This document shows, piece by piece, positions 51,568 through 64,000 of a stretch of DNA of 64,000 nt. The notes below the pieces were generated by a model. It was not told the origin of the DNA, made no database searches, and worked only from the letters and a program-made list of their open reading frames with translations. A program made the translations under genes and the position numbers. Position 1 is the stretch's first letter. Every line of letters begins with the position of its first letter. Location of the stretch: positions 608,913-672,912 of the forward strand of contig NW_019773759.1 of the NCBI RefSeq assembly GCF_001039355.2, in the 5' to 3' direction. Source of the DNA: Lingula anatina (lineage: Eukaryota; Brachiopoda; Lingulata; Lingulida; Lingulidae).

Positions 51568-54500
51568 GCCAATGCCAAGTTCAAAACATTACACTGCGTC
51601 AGCTTCCAACTGTGAATGTTTCTGAGGGCGATTCTTTCATCTTGTGGTGCAATGTAACCAGCAATTTGTCAACATCCCAAGGGTACCAAATATTATGGAA
51701 CAAGGGCACGGGTACTGATAGCCAGTGGTGCTCAGGCATATCTACTGGAAGTAATGAACAACCAAAAATATTGACCTGCGACAGACCAAATGCATATTTC
51801 AATGCTTCTGATGACTATGCTATCGGCCTTAGCATTCCATTTGCGCAAATGGAGGACATGACGGTATATAGATGCGCATTTGGTTTATTAGGTGGACATT
51901 TATTCAAGGCTCCGGATGTAACAGAAGTATTTGTTGTGAGTGAGTATAGGCAGCTATCTCCATGTCAACATTTAAATAGTCTAGCCGACAGAATCGACAA
52001 TTAAGTGTCTAAAACGTGTCTAAAATTCAACACTGCTTTGGGCGGCTCCTGCATTTCTGATGCCATTCATTTGTTACTCATGTTTATAAGAGTTATAATA
52101 ATAATAATAATTTATTAAGCCAATAAAATACAAATGTATAAGATCGGGAATCTTTTGCCCTGTAGTAGCAGTTGGGTGCTTATTAAGATTTTTTGCATAA
52201 AGGAAACAATTAAATCTAAATTTTGTGTCAAATTGTTTATGAAACAACATTTTGCCGCAAGTCAAACGTTTGCAGTATATATTTACTGTAAAGAATATGT
52301 TATTATTATTTAATGCGAGGGATTGTTTCTATTTACTGTTGAAATTGATTTGTGCTTGTCTAACAGTAAAGGTGGAAGTTAAGTAGAGTTTAAAATCGAA
52401 CTGACATGTGGTATTTTTGTAATGTATACAAGACCCCAATCAATTATACCATATGAGCAAAGAAGGTGTTGTCATGCTCCATTGAAATAGTAAGCATACT
52501 TTAACATTCTTGTAAGAATGCCAATAGAGCGTTTCTTTTTCCTTATCGTATGTGGTAATGGATAAATTTAAATAAAGATAAACTATCGCCAACAGTCATG
52601 AAATAATTTCATATCATCTGTGCCGTGCATTCACCTAAGTCCAAGGAATACAAGTAATGGTTATCAGCACAAATTCTCTTAATAATCATACATCTATATG
52701 AAAACACATCATAATATATTGTACATATATTGCTAAATATTCATTACAGTATCAATAATTTATGCGTAAATTATCAAAATGGGAACAAAATGTTTCCATT
52801 CCAGAAATCGTAACTGCAACCATGGTACCAACTGAAACCGCCTTATATAACAGAAACATCTGGTAAATATGATTTAAAACATCATATTTTGGTAATTCCA
52901 GGAAAATTTACTCCGGGCAATACATGCTAGACAATTATTCAGGGCAAGGTCTAATTCACCACTGTATCAGATGCATATTTTTTCCGTATCAGTATATATA
53001 TTTTCTTGATAATTGTGAGTTCACTAACAGTGCCATGAATCAAATTGCTTTCAGAGCGTCCGCCTACAACTGCTGCTGCTACTACTAAAATATCACAGAG
53101 TGAGTATATCATGCTCTAAATACATCCCCAATTATTACATTTTAATAACAAAAAAAAAAACTAAATTATTAAATCAGAGAGAATTTAATTGACATGGTAA
53201 AATAGGTGATATAAAGATGTAAAAGTGAAAACGCTAGTGTATGATTGCCTAAGAGATAAATACATTTCTTCACAAAGAGGCTTACTTTAATTCTAGCTAC
53301 AACGGAGGGTTCAGAAAAACATACAGCATCTCCGACTTTGTCCAAGGAGACGATCATCGCCATTGGGGCCGGGGGTGGAGGAGGGGTGCTGTTGGTAACT
53401 ATCATTATCGCCGTGGTCTGTGTGAAAAAGAAAGGCAAAGGGAATTCAACTTCAGGTCTGTACTTATTTCCTGGTGGCAATTGTATTTGTACATTATATA
53501 TAAGTTTGATGTGCTTGAACGGATAGTATTTTATACGAATAAAATTAATTCAGTATTTTAAAAACATTATTCTTTTTATTGCTATTTCAGAACGCAGTTT
53601 ATACTTGTTCACAGGAGATGAAATCTTTAATTATCGTGCTCATTTTTTTCTGAGTAATACAAATATGCATTGACCTTTTATAAACTCCCGACTACAAACA
53701 ATATATGTTTTTGGTTCAATACCTTTGATGGAATCAGACCTTTTTATTAAGTGTAAAAATGTTAGTTTAAAATGAGGATAACAAGGCTGTGTAATAGGTT
53801 ATCATTTCATTATACATGAATTTCAACTGACACTTTTATGGACTCGGCGGACATTTACCCTCTTTTATTTATCAGATATCGATGAGAGGAAATCCACTTA
53901 TAGGAAGAGCAACGTAAGTAGGGACACAGTGTGTGTGAATGTTACTGATACTTTCATGTAAAATAATTGACGACGTGGATTAACATCAAGTATACATGTT
54001 TTTAACAGATATTTGGTCACTTTTTACAGAGTCAGACGTAGAATAGGTCTGTGTTTTTTTTTTTTATATAAAAACACCCTTTAATGGAACTGATATAGCC
54101 TATATACAATTAACACTGATGCACCGTTGTTGGTCTCATTTCAGACTTTTGAAAATAACACAGTGAATGCAGATGACAAGAGGAAGAGCAACGTAAGTAG
54201 TATAATACTCTATTGAAACATAATTGAGTAAATGGGGTAACAATAGGCAGATATGTATTAAACAAATATTTGGTCACATATTTTTGGAAGACAAACGCCA
54301 ACACAGGTCTGGATTTTGTTGTGTAAGTTCCTGTTGCTGAAACTGCTATTCCCTATGGACAATTGACGTGCCTTTGATGGTCTTAGACTTAATAGGAATA
54401 TGGCCATTCCAGCCCCTTGAGAAGAACGTAGAGAACCTCCATTATGCCGATTTGACACTACACGAGAACCCCAAGTCGCCCAGCTCTAAGGGAACAGGAT

Positions 54501-54574
54501 CAGCTAAGTCCAAAACGTTAACCGTAAACCCCAGCGACGACAGAGTGGAGTACGCAGCTGTGATGGCCTCCTAG
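51568..54574 (+). CDS. I2: Ig-domain inhibitory-type receptor with two ITIMs
   Basis: Exons: Ig 51568-51939, stalk B 53055-53099, membrane 53297-53455, juxtamembrane 53876-53913, linker 54145-54192, tail 54413-54574. Without stalk exon A (broken, 52805-52862) the phases join and predict 274 residues after an undetermined start. The tail repeats the I1 motifs LHYADL and VEYAAV. The membrane exon is four codons shorter than in the other genes, in the Ser/Thr stretch before the membrane, but keeps the glycine-rich core. The Ig domain and about 140 bp of upstream intron are closest to K2, not to I1. The ATG at 51495 opens a frame through the polypyrimidine tract, but paralogs are out of frame there, so I do not take it as the start. 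Expected role as for I1. Confidence 0.78.
52805..52862 (+). pseudogene. I2 stalk exon A, frameshifting copy
   Basis: Both splice sites look intact (TTCCAG and GTAAATATG), but the exon is 58 nt because of a net 2-nt deletion, shared with K2, in the segment after ACCGCCTTA. Inclusion would shift the frame before the membrane segment; skipping is needed for a membrane-bound product. Confidence 0.7.
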
Positions 54575-57224
54575 AGAACCTATGATTCCACATGAATTTA
54601 TACTAACGTTTAACATTAGATCCAAGCTGAGGTAACACACCGATACCATATGATTATCTGTATGTATTAATATAACATTGCTGTATTTGCCGACTTCAAC
54701 AAGATATGATCCATGGCAACTCACCTAGCAACGCGTAGGTAACAGGTGCTCGACGCTGCATCTATCACACCGAGGTCATCAGATAGTCTCGTCCCCTCAA
54801 AGATATACTTGCAAACCCCTTGCTGAAAATAAGGACCAATGAGTTGGGATGGATGTGTGCCTCGTTTATATATAGTTTTTCATGGGTTGAATTTTTTATC
54901 TACTGACAATTTGTATCTTTTAATTGTAAAATCTCACCAGACAAAACCATTGAAATGTGTAGCAATATAAAAAAGGAAGTAAAAATTACTTTTAAAAGTT
55001 CACGAATATCAAATGTAATATTATCATATGCTGGATAGGCTTCTTTAAATGGCTGCATTAAATATTTATAAATTGCAATAATTACTACTGCAGTATTACG
55101 GCGTGAGCCATTCCCTTTTTAAAAAAGAGGCAAGTGCTTGTAGTGATTTTGACTTGATATAAGTCTCTATATTTTTAGAAATGTTTGATAGACTTGTCAT
55201 GCTAGCAGCTTTTTATGTGATGTCACTATTTAAACATAAATATATGATTAAACAAATGGAACCTGCTGTCGTGGCCGACGTAGATATCTTTTGAAGTCAA
55301 ATGACGTAATGTGTTATAGTCCTATAGCTCTTGAGTAATGTGTCGGCCTCTTTGTTTAACGCCATAGTTAAGAAACCAATTACACAATTAAAAGCAATTA
55401 GGTTTGACGTATATCGCACAATAGTGCAGCATTGGATCCATGTAAGATAACAATTTGTATATAAGCAATGAGAACAGATACTGTAGGGAGACAGAAGGAG
55501 ACATGTAGAGACACGTAAAGGGAGACATGTAGAAGTAAGCACCGAAGAAGGAGATTGGGAGTGACGGACTACGGAGCAGAATAATTTAGAGCTAGAAGTT
55601 GGAGACTTCGCGTAGAACATGTAGTTACCGAGAGTCGAAAAATAAATCGTTTAACTGGTCATTTTGTGGATTTTCTTTGTGCGACCTTGCGTAAATCCGA
55701 CACGAACCGTGGAATCTTTGGATTGTGTTATCTACTAAGACTCCGTTCACATGAAAAATCTATTTTCTAAAAATCTATTTTCTATTTGCGGTATCTTGTG
55801 ATCACTCTGAGCGGAGCCGAGAATTAATTACATCTTTGGAAGTAACTGGCTCGCGCTGCCAGTAATTACGCCGCGGGGTAATCAGGGCACAGACCGTGAT
55901 CACAAGATATACCGCGAATAGAAAATATATTTTTAGAAAATAGATTTTTCATGTGAACGAAGCCTAAGTTAGACGAAAACGTAATGCCCTATTTCGAGCC
56001 CACGCTTGAATTAAGCGTACAAAATTGTGTAAGTTTAGGACATTCATCCCATATGTACATGAAAAGGTTCATTACACTGCTACGTTTACAAAAGGATTTT
56101 TCTGAAGTTGTTCTTTCTTTGAATATTAAAAAATAATTATTTCTTTTGCCTTGAGAAACATTAATTTATGTTGTTAAGTTTGTTCAAACTGATTAAGAGA
56201 TTGCTTTTCTATAACTTATGACTCTGCTTAAATTTACAATCTTTTTGTACTTCATACTATGTCAATTTCCAGAAATATATACTATAAATAAACCGACTGA
56301 CTGGCTCTGCTTTTTTAATCGCACCGTCCATCTGGGTCCAATCACATGTATTTTTTCCAGATTAATACTCTCTCTCTCTCTCTCTCTTCACAATCCAGTC
56401 TCTCTTGCTCTTATACACTGTGTATAGTGGGAAAAACTTGAGTATTAGAAATTGGTTGAAAAGAAAGAAATTCTGAAATTCCATGCAAAACCAAATGCTC
56501 TAAGGATATCATATTCAAACCTATCTAGAGTTATTTCATTATTAATAGGCCTCTTTATCCTATAGGAGAAAACGTGCCATTTTTCATGCGGTACTTGTAC
56601 TAACCCATCTCTTAATTTCAATGCATTATCGTAGCATCTAGTCGTAGATCGAACTTAGAGTGCACCATGTAAAGGCGTTGGGATGAAACTCATAGTTTTG
56701 GAATCTTGATATTAGTACATGTACAATCCAATATTACCAAATAGTGCAAGAGTATTTCATTTTTGGTGTAACCAAGATAACCGATTCTTAACATGAAAAA
56801 ATATAATCCAAATCAAGCAATCTGAACATAGCCACTGTGCAAGTTAAATTCACAGTCTGAAAACTGGCTAGTGAGCATTTATTTGCCCAACTGTCTGGAG
56901 GCAGATTGCAGTTTTAATGACAAACTGATAACTTCAATAACATTTTACGACGCCCAACTGTTATCAGCCTCTTGAGATACGCATATTGCAGCCAACTCCT
57001 TCCTTCAAGGTTACAGACAGCACAGCGTCACATGCTATAAATTTAAGTGCTTACACCATTCTACTTTACGACTTAAACAAGATCCAAATCGTAGTTACTC
57101 ATCTGGTTGATAACAGGCACTTCACGCTGTATGTAGCATAGAGTATACCATACCATATAAAGTATACCATACCATATAAGTGCACTTCAGGTCGTTAAGA
57201 TTAAAGCCAAGTTCAACGAAGGAT
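54575..57224. other. I2 3' flank and unassigned sequence
   Basis: 54575-54850 aligns with the 3' flanks of I1 and of the third tail copy. The rest has no exon I can support apart from the MITE at 55740. Confidence 0.5.
55740..55963. mobile_element. Foldback MITE, copy 2, CTAAG target duplication
   Basis: Same family as 44811-45105, with a shorter centre. CTAAG lies on both sides (55735-55739 and 55964-55968). The ends are CTCCGTTCACATG and CATGTGAACGAAGC. Confidence 0.75.
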
Positions 57225-58140
57225 CAGGGCCCCGTATCTCGAAGCTTCGCTATGTTGCGCACGGGCGCGAGCATGGCGATTCCGCGCTATTTGCGAGTGC
57301 GATTGCACCCACCTGCTATTTCGGAACCTTAGCAAACGCAACGCAATTATAACCTCAAACTCTATTAAAATTCGACTGCCGCATGAAGTGAAGACGTCAT
57401 AACACAATTACACAATACAAAATGTAATTTTTTTACCATGACGCTAATCAAGAGGTTTTTATTTACAGGATTATCATAATTACAAATACTGATCTTTGAA
57501 GTGTTTGACACCAATAAAATGTCAAAAAAAAAAAAAAACAATTCAATAAGCGAAGTATGGACTGACACAATTACTGAAACATTTGTGAGTAGTGTTCAGT
57601 CTCACAATAATAGATATTGAGGAAGGTCACGGTACGACCGAATGCTTGGTTTCTGCTTTTTCATTTTGGGTAGAAAATGACACTTTAAAATTTATGATTA
57701 ATATCAATAGACTACACAGATGAATTATATTCATCAGAAAATATAAAATGATGTATGAAATGTTTAATTTTGAATTTTTATGCATAATAAAACATGACTT
57801 TAGCATTCTTCGCGTGAATATTAACCGCCAGTTTTTCTATCAGAGGTGCCGAGTGATTCAATCTATTATAAGCTTCCATATTTTTTGTTATATGTTTTAT
57901 TATATGCTATTATGATTGGAAACCCAAACTTACCACCACGTTTAATTCCATGAAAGACACATTAAAATGACAAATTATGCACACGCAGAGGCCATTGCGA
58001 CTAGTTTGTATCGCCGCAAATAATAGCCTCGAAACTAATGGTGATTTTGCCATTAGCGCACGGCCGCGATTTGTGAAGCTTTCGAGATATGGGATAGCGC
58101 ACGCTCGCCATAAGCGAAGCTTTCGAGATACGGGGCCCAG
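57225..58140. mobile_element. 916-bp terminal-inverted-repeat element
   Basis: The left end CAGGGCCCCGTATCTCGAAG and the right end TTTCGAGATACGGGGCCCAG are inverted copies, with further matching GAAGCTT and GCGCACG motifs inside each arm. The right end abuts sequence identical to the start of the intron following the ITIM-gene membrane exon. No transposase seen. Confidence 0.65.
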
Positions 58141-59984
58141 GTCTGTAGTTGCTTCTTGGTGGTGTTTGGTTTATTGTTTTTATACATTATATACAGGGTT
58201 ACTACTTAATATGGAATATTGTTTTTGGCGAGTTTATTTTCTACAAAATATTTATTTTCTCTCTTACTACTTTAAATCCAAAACTGAGGTGTCACTCCAT
58301 GTGTAGCCAGGTGTGTTACCTAATTACCACACAACTCTCGAAACAATTGATGCATGCAGTTGCATGTTCTATGGTCAGAAATGTGAGGGGTGGTCTTTTC
58401 GGCAATTTCTGCCCTTGTATAAAAACGCATGGGTTTGGCCAAACTTTGGAGTGTATTTAGAGAAGCAACAAAGGGATCGCTCTGAAACTTGACAGGTACC
58501 TTAGAGAAGATATGGTTCGACAGCTATGCAATGCACCTTACTATGGGATTCTTGCTCTCAGAGAAAATGGCCATAAACGGACAGCCATTGCCAGGCAATG
58601 CAACATTTATCAGGAACCGTTAGTGAAGTCCTCCAAAGAAATGCTACAACAGGGGCACCTACTCCAATACCTAGACCAGGGTGTCCGTGTATCACACCAA
58701 GAAGACAAGATCGCCTTCTCCTTAGAGTGCGCTGGTCGTACAAAGACAACCAGCGTCCACAGAAAAGAGTGGCAGAATGTCATTCTACGTAACGCCCGTT
58801 TCAAGGTCCTTCGTGAACAAGAGATTACTGCAAGCCGGTTATTTTGCACGAAGAACAGTAGGGAAACCACTGTTAACAACAGGATATATTCAGCGACGTC
58901 TGCAATGGGCTGGTGATCACGTGCGTTTGCAGCCAAAACACTGGAATCACGGCGCTTTCGGTGATGAGATCAGATATGGAGTTTTTAGGGTTGACGGTCG
59001 AATCCGTGTCCTCCGACGTGTACGACGATGATTGTGTACTGCCTAGAGTGCAAGCAGGGGTGGTAACGTCTCTGTTTGGGGAGCATTTCATGCCCTTGCC
59101 CAGAACCAGTTGATTTTTCTAGGAGGCAACCTCAACCAGGGTTCCTACAGAGACATTCTACAGCAAACAATACTTCGATTCGTAAGAGTCATCTTCAGGA
59201 ACAACTTTGTGTACCAAGACGACTGCGCAACCCCACATCGAGCTTTAAACTTTTCAACTGACAATTTTATGGACTCCGCGGACATTTACCCTCTTTATTT
59301 ATCAGATATCGATGAGAGGAAATCCACCTGTAGGAAGAGCAACGTAAGTGGGGATACAGTGTATGAGTGTTACTAATACTTTCATGTAAAATAGTTCATG
59401 ACGTGGATTAACAACAGGTATACATATTTTAACAGATATTTGTCACATTTTATAGAGTCAGACGTAGAATAGGTCTGTGTTTTTTTTATATAAAGACCAT
59501 TTAAGGGAACTGCTCTATACCATTAAAAATTGATGAGCCGTTGTTGGTCTCATTTCAGTCTTTAGAAAATAACACAGTAAATGCAGATGACAAGCGGAAG
59601 AGCAACGTACGTATGTAGAATGGCTCTTACTGGTACTTTCGCGAAAAAAAATTGAGCATATTGAGTAACAAACGGCATACATATATATGCATTTTGACAA
59701 ACATAGGGTCACATTTTTATAAAAGACAGGCGTGATACAGAGGCTTGTTATATATATACATATATATAGCACCTTTTGCTGAAACTACTTTAAAATATGT
59801 ACATTTTACATCTCTTGGTCATTCCAGCCCCCCTTAACAAGAACGTAGAGAACCTCCACTATGCCGATTTGACACTACATGACAACCCCAAGTCGCCCAG
59901 GGAATAGGATCAGCTAAGTTCACAACGTTAACCATAAGCCCCAGCGACGACAGAGTAGAGTACGCAGCTGTGATGGCCTCCTAA
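58141..59984 (+). pseudogene. I3: broken third copy of the ITIM-receptor 3' half
   Basis: 58141-58193 equals the I1 intron just after the membrane exon. After a Tc1 insertion the locus resumes near 59251: juxtamembrane exon 59306-59343 (tyrosine changed to cysteine, STCRKSN), linker exon 59559-59606, tail exon from about 59828. The tail starts with a 2-nt insertion that gives an early stop, has a further deletion in the Ser/Lys linker, and ends VEYAAVMAS then TAA at 59984 in the old frame. There is no Ig or membrane exon, so it is not a functional receptor. Confidence 0.75.
58194..59245 (+). mobile_element. Degenerate Tc1/mariner transposon inside I3
   Basis: Begins CAGGGTTACTAC after TA (58192-58193). 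From 58512 the plus strand carries a Tc1-like transposase broken by frameshifts: N-terminal ALRENGHKRTAIARQCNI, then RRLQWAGDHVR, GAFGDEIRYGVFRVDG (first catalytic Asp) and FVYQDDCATPHRA (second catalytic Asp). The third acidic residue and the 3' end are missing; the element is truncated at I3 sequence. Confidence 0.8.
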
Positions 59985-60985
59985 AAAAGTGATATATCAT
60001 TTCTAGTTTTTACTAGGCATTCCGATTTTTTATGTTGGTCATATTTCACTTTTATAAAAAAAACGCTAAATGTTTACTCTGGTTTCTATATTTTTTGCTC
60101 TTGGAGATGGTGCAGGCGGTGTTTCCTTACAAAATTTTCATGCATATGTAGGCAATGTAGATAAAATGATTACATTTCTTACGATGTCTTTTAGACACAG
60201 GAAATGCATACAAACTAAGTAAACGCACTCGATATTTCTTAGCAGAACTCAATGCCGGTTTTATACAATTTTGGGTAAATTATTTCATTAATTCCCTATA
60301 TTTTTCACTTTATTATTTATTTTTGTTTTGACAATTAATGTTAACATTATATTGAAAACAGTGGAAAAGATGTGAGAAAGCTCTCCACCCGAGACACATT
60401 TTCCAGATTTCAGTTTCCGTCTGCTGATATATTTATGTAGCAATACATGCTGGGTATTATCTGTGACTCCATATAAATTATTACTGACGCTTAACATTAG
60501 ACCCAAGCTGAGGTAGCACACTACTAGCTTATGTTTATCTGCATATATTAAATATTGCTGTATTTACCAACTTCAACAAGACATGAACCATGGCAACCAA
60601 CCTAGCAACGCGCAGATAACAGGTGCTCCACACTGCATCTATCACACAGAGCTAGGTCACAAAATCATCTAAGGTCACTAGGGGTCACAGTGATTGTATG
60701 ACAAACACGTCGAAAGACGTGAGATATTGAATTGTCAGAATATTCCTCCTGATACGCTGTATACAGACTCGTCTCAAAGATGTACCTAATGACCCCTTGC
60801 TCAAAATAAGGGCCAAAATGATGAGATGAATATATGCTTCCTATAGTTTTTTCATGGATAGCTAAATTATATGTACAAGACATTTATCTTTTTAGTTTAG
60901 AAAAATTGATTTGAAAGTGTTTAAGCACCTATTGTGAATAGAGTTTTTTTATATTTCTAATTATTCCTTTAATCGGTATGTGATC

Positions 60986-61022
<37 letters not shown>

Positions 61023-61867
61023 TTAAAGAATGTTGTTTTGATTTTCTTATATTCCATTTTATTTCATTAATAGATATGTACAATATTAATTCAAAAACCA
61101 AAAATAAAACGTATCCCCATTTTACCACACTAAAACTGAATTTATTGGGATCTTAACGATAATGACCGGTTTATAGCAAGAAATGAATCATGCTTATCCC
61201 TATCATAAATGCTTATGTCATAAATCTAGTTTCAACACACTTGCCTGGACTAAAAAGAACAATTGCATCCTATCAATCTAGCCTACTTATTGCAATCGTA
61301 CATAAAACAAATCCCTTACTTCTTCTGTATGCAACCTAATTATTTGAATGAGAATTGTATCCTGGTAATTTTATTAAGATCACTGAAGTCGTTTTTATGT
61401 CTTCCAAACGATCTTCAACTATGTAAATTATATCTCATATATATTGTTGTGAATGTAAATCTAAACAGAAGGTATAAAACATCACTTGGTTAATAGCCAA
61501 ATACTGAACACAATATGAAAACATATTCTTCTCCTTCCCTCCAATTTCTAATAAGTCAGTGTCAGTTAGTATTGAGTCAAAGAGCAAGCATATCCATTTG
61601 TATCCACATATCCTGTGATTACAGATGTACGTGATTTTGAAGAAATTTACGCCTGAACAATTTTGCATTAGATTTACGAAGCCACTTCATACCCACACAG
61701 CGTGCAGCAACAGTGGCGCCCCATTCATTAAATATGATTTAACACTAAAAAAACAACTAAACGCTAATAAGAAAAAATACGATTTTCGGCCTCCACATCT
61801 TTTACTTACATACAGATTCTTATGAAATCTCGATTCTTTAAAAAAAACAACAACAAATAAATCCACT
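59985..61867. other. Tail-to-tail spacer between I3 and K3
   Basis: Homologous to the spacer between I1 and K2 (30930-33264), including the (AAT)n tract and the closing stretch before the kinase stop codon. No gene recognised. Confidence 0.6.
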
Positions 61868-62919
61868 TCACAGTTTCTCTCCTTTTATCTTATTTTCAAC
61901 GTTGCCATAGGCGCTCTCTGAGAACTGGTTCAGATCGACGTGGGTGGTCACCTCTTCTCTCAGTAATTTCTCCAGGTGGGCAACCAACTCCTCAAATGTT
62001 GGACGACATCCAGGGTCTTGTTCCCAACACCACGTCATAAGCTTGTATCTGTAATTAGAACACGTCTGTAATATTAATAATTTACTGTATATTATGTAGA
62101 TATGAAACGTCCCACACTCATTTTACACAAACTGTAAGTTATCCGATAAAAGTTCATTGAAATTTCAAATTACATTTAAGGCATGTAGAGTTTTTGCTCT
62201 TGGCAAAAAGAGTCCTTGCATACGATATATCCCTATCCCATTTAAAAACAGCAAAATATACACACACAAGTAAATAAAACATTTACACTGCGGATGTACA
62301 TCCGTTATTTTTTCAGTGCATCACTGTATTTAGAACTAGTATAATAGTATGTTGCTTTGCATGGGCTGCAAACCATTTGTATATAAAATACAAAGGCGGC
62401 AATTACATCATTTCATGACTACTAATGGTACACGTAAACGCAATTGATTAATTTACATTGATTTTCGTCCACTAAAAGACTTATTCTGAATGGAAATAAT
62501 TGTCATCAAAGAGAAATTTAGCGTCATTAATGACTAATAAAAATCAAAAGGAAATTTCGCTGGCTATGAAACCCTAAGTACATCGCAAAATTATTAATAG
62601 ATACAATTAAAGTAAAATCTTACAGTTCTGGAGTACAGTGTTTTGGTTTCTCCATTCTGTAACCTTGGTCAATTTCTTTTAGTAAATCTCTCGCTGAGAC
62701 CATGGTAGGATAAGGAGTTGCTCCTAAATAGGGAAAAAATCCATTTATAACTCTTTCAACTATCAATATTTGTTATACATAGGCGGTGCTATGTGCATTT
62801 TCATGGAAGTAAATTGTTTTTCTGAAACAATGTTCTTAAACGAAAATATTGCAAAGTTATTTAGGTCACATACAGTCATTTAGTTTTCTTTACATGCTTT
62901 GTGCTGCATGTCCTTTCGT

Positions 62920-62951
<32 letters not shown>

Positions 62952-63103
62952 TCATTTCTAAAGGAACTTAATGGAGTTCTAAATGTAGATATTGCTGAAG
63001 AAATTAAGTGGTGTCCAAGTGAGCACTAGACAGCGACACTGTAAAGTTAAAAGTTCACAATTAGTGAACAGCACGTTCAACTTACCTAAAGTGACAATCT
63101 CCC
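61868..63103 (-). CDS. K3: 3' end of a third Ig-type receptor tyrosine kinase (partial)
   Basis: Exons: partial kinase exon 63103-63086 (WEIVTL end, donor TTTAG then GTAAGT), 62723-62624, and 62048-61868 with the stop. Reads ...ATPYPTMVSARDLLKEID, then YKLMTWCWEQDPGCRPTF, then AYGNVENKIKGEKL. Phases match K1 and K2. The sequence upstream is lost at the unknown base at 63104, where unrelated LINE sequence begins. The single exon end with donor GTAAGT looks like the ancestral form of the segment that is tandemly repeated in K1 and K2. Confidence 0.8.
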
Positions 63104-63104
63104 A
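63104..63104. other. Unknown base marking a probable assembly join
   Basis: The K3 kinase exon stops exactly at this N in the middle of a codon and LINE sequence starts directly after it. Other single Ns lie at 5094 and 45105; the latter also sits at the end of a foldback element. Confidence 0.7.
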
Positions 63105-63409
63105 NTTTCTGCTTTGATGTTGTCATTTCCTGCAGCCTTTCCGTTCTTCATTTTCTGGACTGCTGACTCTACTTCCCAAGCTGTTATGTCTGGTAGATCG
63201 CATGCCTTTATTGAGATTTCTATTCCCTTGTTGCTGTCATACAACTCTCCATAGAATTCTTCTACTCGTTCTAATATCTGGTCTTGTGTGGCGAGCTCAT
63301 TTTCATCTTTGTCTAGAAGAGTCAGCATTCTATCCAGCCCTAGTTGAAAGGATCTCTTTGCTCTTTTCATGCTCTTTCCATTTTCGATGGTCTCTGCTAT
63401 CTTCTTCAT
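63105..63409 (-). mobile_element. RTE-type LINE fragment (linker and start of reverse transcriptase)
   Basis: The minus strand reads LDKDENELATQDQILERVEEFYGELY... and VQKMKNGKAAGNDNIKAE, the region just before the reverse transcriptase in RTE-like endonuclease/RT proteins. Truncated at 63104. Confidence 0.75.
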
Positions 63410-63417
63410 GTTCTACA

Positions 63418-63660
63418 TTGGGTGTGATGGCCTAGTGGTTAGCACGCTTGATTCGGATGTGAGGGGTCCCGGGTTCAAATCCTGTAGCCGGAACTTATCA
63501 TTCTGGTAAACATGTAAAACCAGTACTACCTGTATCATGCGGGGGGTCAGGCCCCGTAAGCTTCGAACTCTACACAAAAAACCCTACTGCCTTAGTAGCA
63601 AAAATCCAGCCGGATCATAAGGCTAGCGGAGGAAAACCGTATACAGACACAGGGCAGGCA
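63418..63660 (+). mobile_element. tRNA-derived SINE head
   Basis: GATGGCCTAGTGGTTAGCA (A box) and GGGTTCAAATCCTG (B box) are spaced as in a tRNA gene, but the flanks do not fold into a full tRNA. Most likely the promoter head of a SINE or a LINE 5' region. Confidence 0.6.
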
Positions 63661-63917
63661 AAGCTCTTTAGTGTGTTCACACAAGTATGCCTAGGAATGG
63701 TGTTGCCAACTTCAACACCCTCTCCCAACCCGCAATGGCCAGCGTGGGATGAGTAGGCCTAAAATCCAGCATGAAACGACCAACAAACACACGGCCTCCA
63801 GTACCCAGCTGCACAAAAGCCCTGAACTTAGGAGGTGATCCTGGTTCAGACCAGCAGAGTGCAGGAGGTGCTAAGAATCTCTGGGGCAGCAAGGATCACC
63901 GAACATCAAGACCAGTG

Positions 63918-64000
63918 AAAAATTTCAACATCATTACTTACAACATAAGAACTCTGAAGAACAATGAAAGACTTGCAGAATTGGAAACTGAACTCCAGGA
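63918..64000 (+). mobile_element. Start of an RTE-type LINE endonuclease frame
   Basis: The plus strand reads FNIITYNIRTLKNNERLAEL, typical of the start of the apurinic endonuclease domain of RTE-like elements. It runs off the window and faces opposite to the fragment at 63105. Confidence 0.7.

Noticed and set aside
55265-55740. Possible solo LTR (TGTCGTGG start, AATAAA near the end)
   Set aside because: No matching second copy, no target duplication and no primer-binding site could be shown.
63425-63492. Functional tRNA gene
   Set aside because: A and B boxes are present, but the acceptor and anticodon stems do not pair; a SINE-type head is the better reading.

Overview
The window looks like nuclear DNA of a marine invertebrate. 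It is AT-rich, with short exons in long introns, abundant foldback and terminal-inverted-repeat elements, many microsatellites, and Tc1/mariner, piggyBac-like and RTE-LINE debris. A bivalve or another lophotrochozoan seems likeliest and amphioxus is possible; I cannot settle the species from sequence alone.

Layout. 1-1 kb: a ~60-bp minisatellite and a broken immunoglobulin (Ig) exon split by a small transposon. 1.8-3.7 kb (minus): a two-exon gene for an apolipoprotein-L-like protein with an unrecognised N-terminal domain. 3.7-8.7 kb: mostly non-coding, with an inverted Ig-exon relic. 8.7-14.2 kb (plus): gene A, a signal peptide, three Ig-V/stalk units and a membrane anchor, with a stop just after the anchor and a decayed ITIM tail downstream. 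From 15.9 kb to the end is an array of divergently transcribed pairs. Receptor tyrosine kinase K1 (minus, 24.5 to 15.9 kb) faces ITIM receptor I1 (plus, 27.5-30.9 kb). Kinase K2 (minus, 40.1 to 33.3 kb) faces ITIM receptor I2 (plus, 51.6-54.6 kb). A broken third ITIM tail (58-60 kb) is followed by the 3' end of kinase K3 (minus, 62.7 to 61.9 kb), which is cut by a single N at 63104. LINE and SINE sequence fills the end.

The main result is that K and I genes share almost the same ectodomain, stalk, glycine-rich membrane segment and juxtamembrane exon. After a phase-0 intron they diverge: K continues into a complete tyrosine kinase, I into a tail with two ITIMs (LHYADL and VEYAAV). This is the layout of a paired activating/inhibitory receptor system, with the activating arm carrying its own kinase. 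All ectodomain introns are phase 1, so modules can be duplicated or skipped in frame. K1 matches I1 and K2 matches I2 in details the other pair lacks, which suggests homogenisation between the opposite-strand partners. The ligand, the cell type and the immune or allorecognition role are inference.

Limits: I could not identify signal-peptide exons for K or I genes. Splice sites were placed by eye from consensus, reading phase and agreement between paralogs. No database search was possible.
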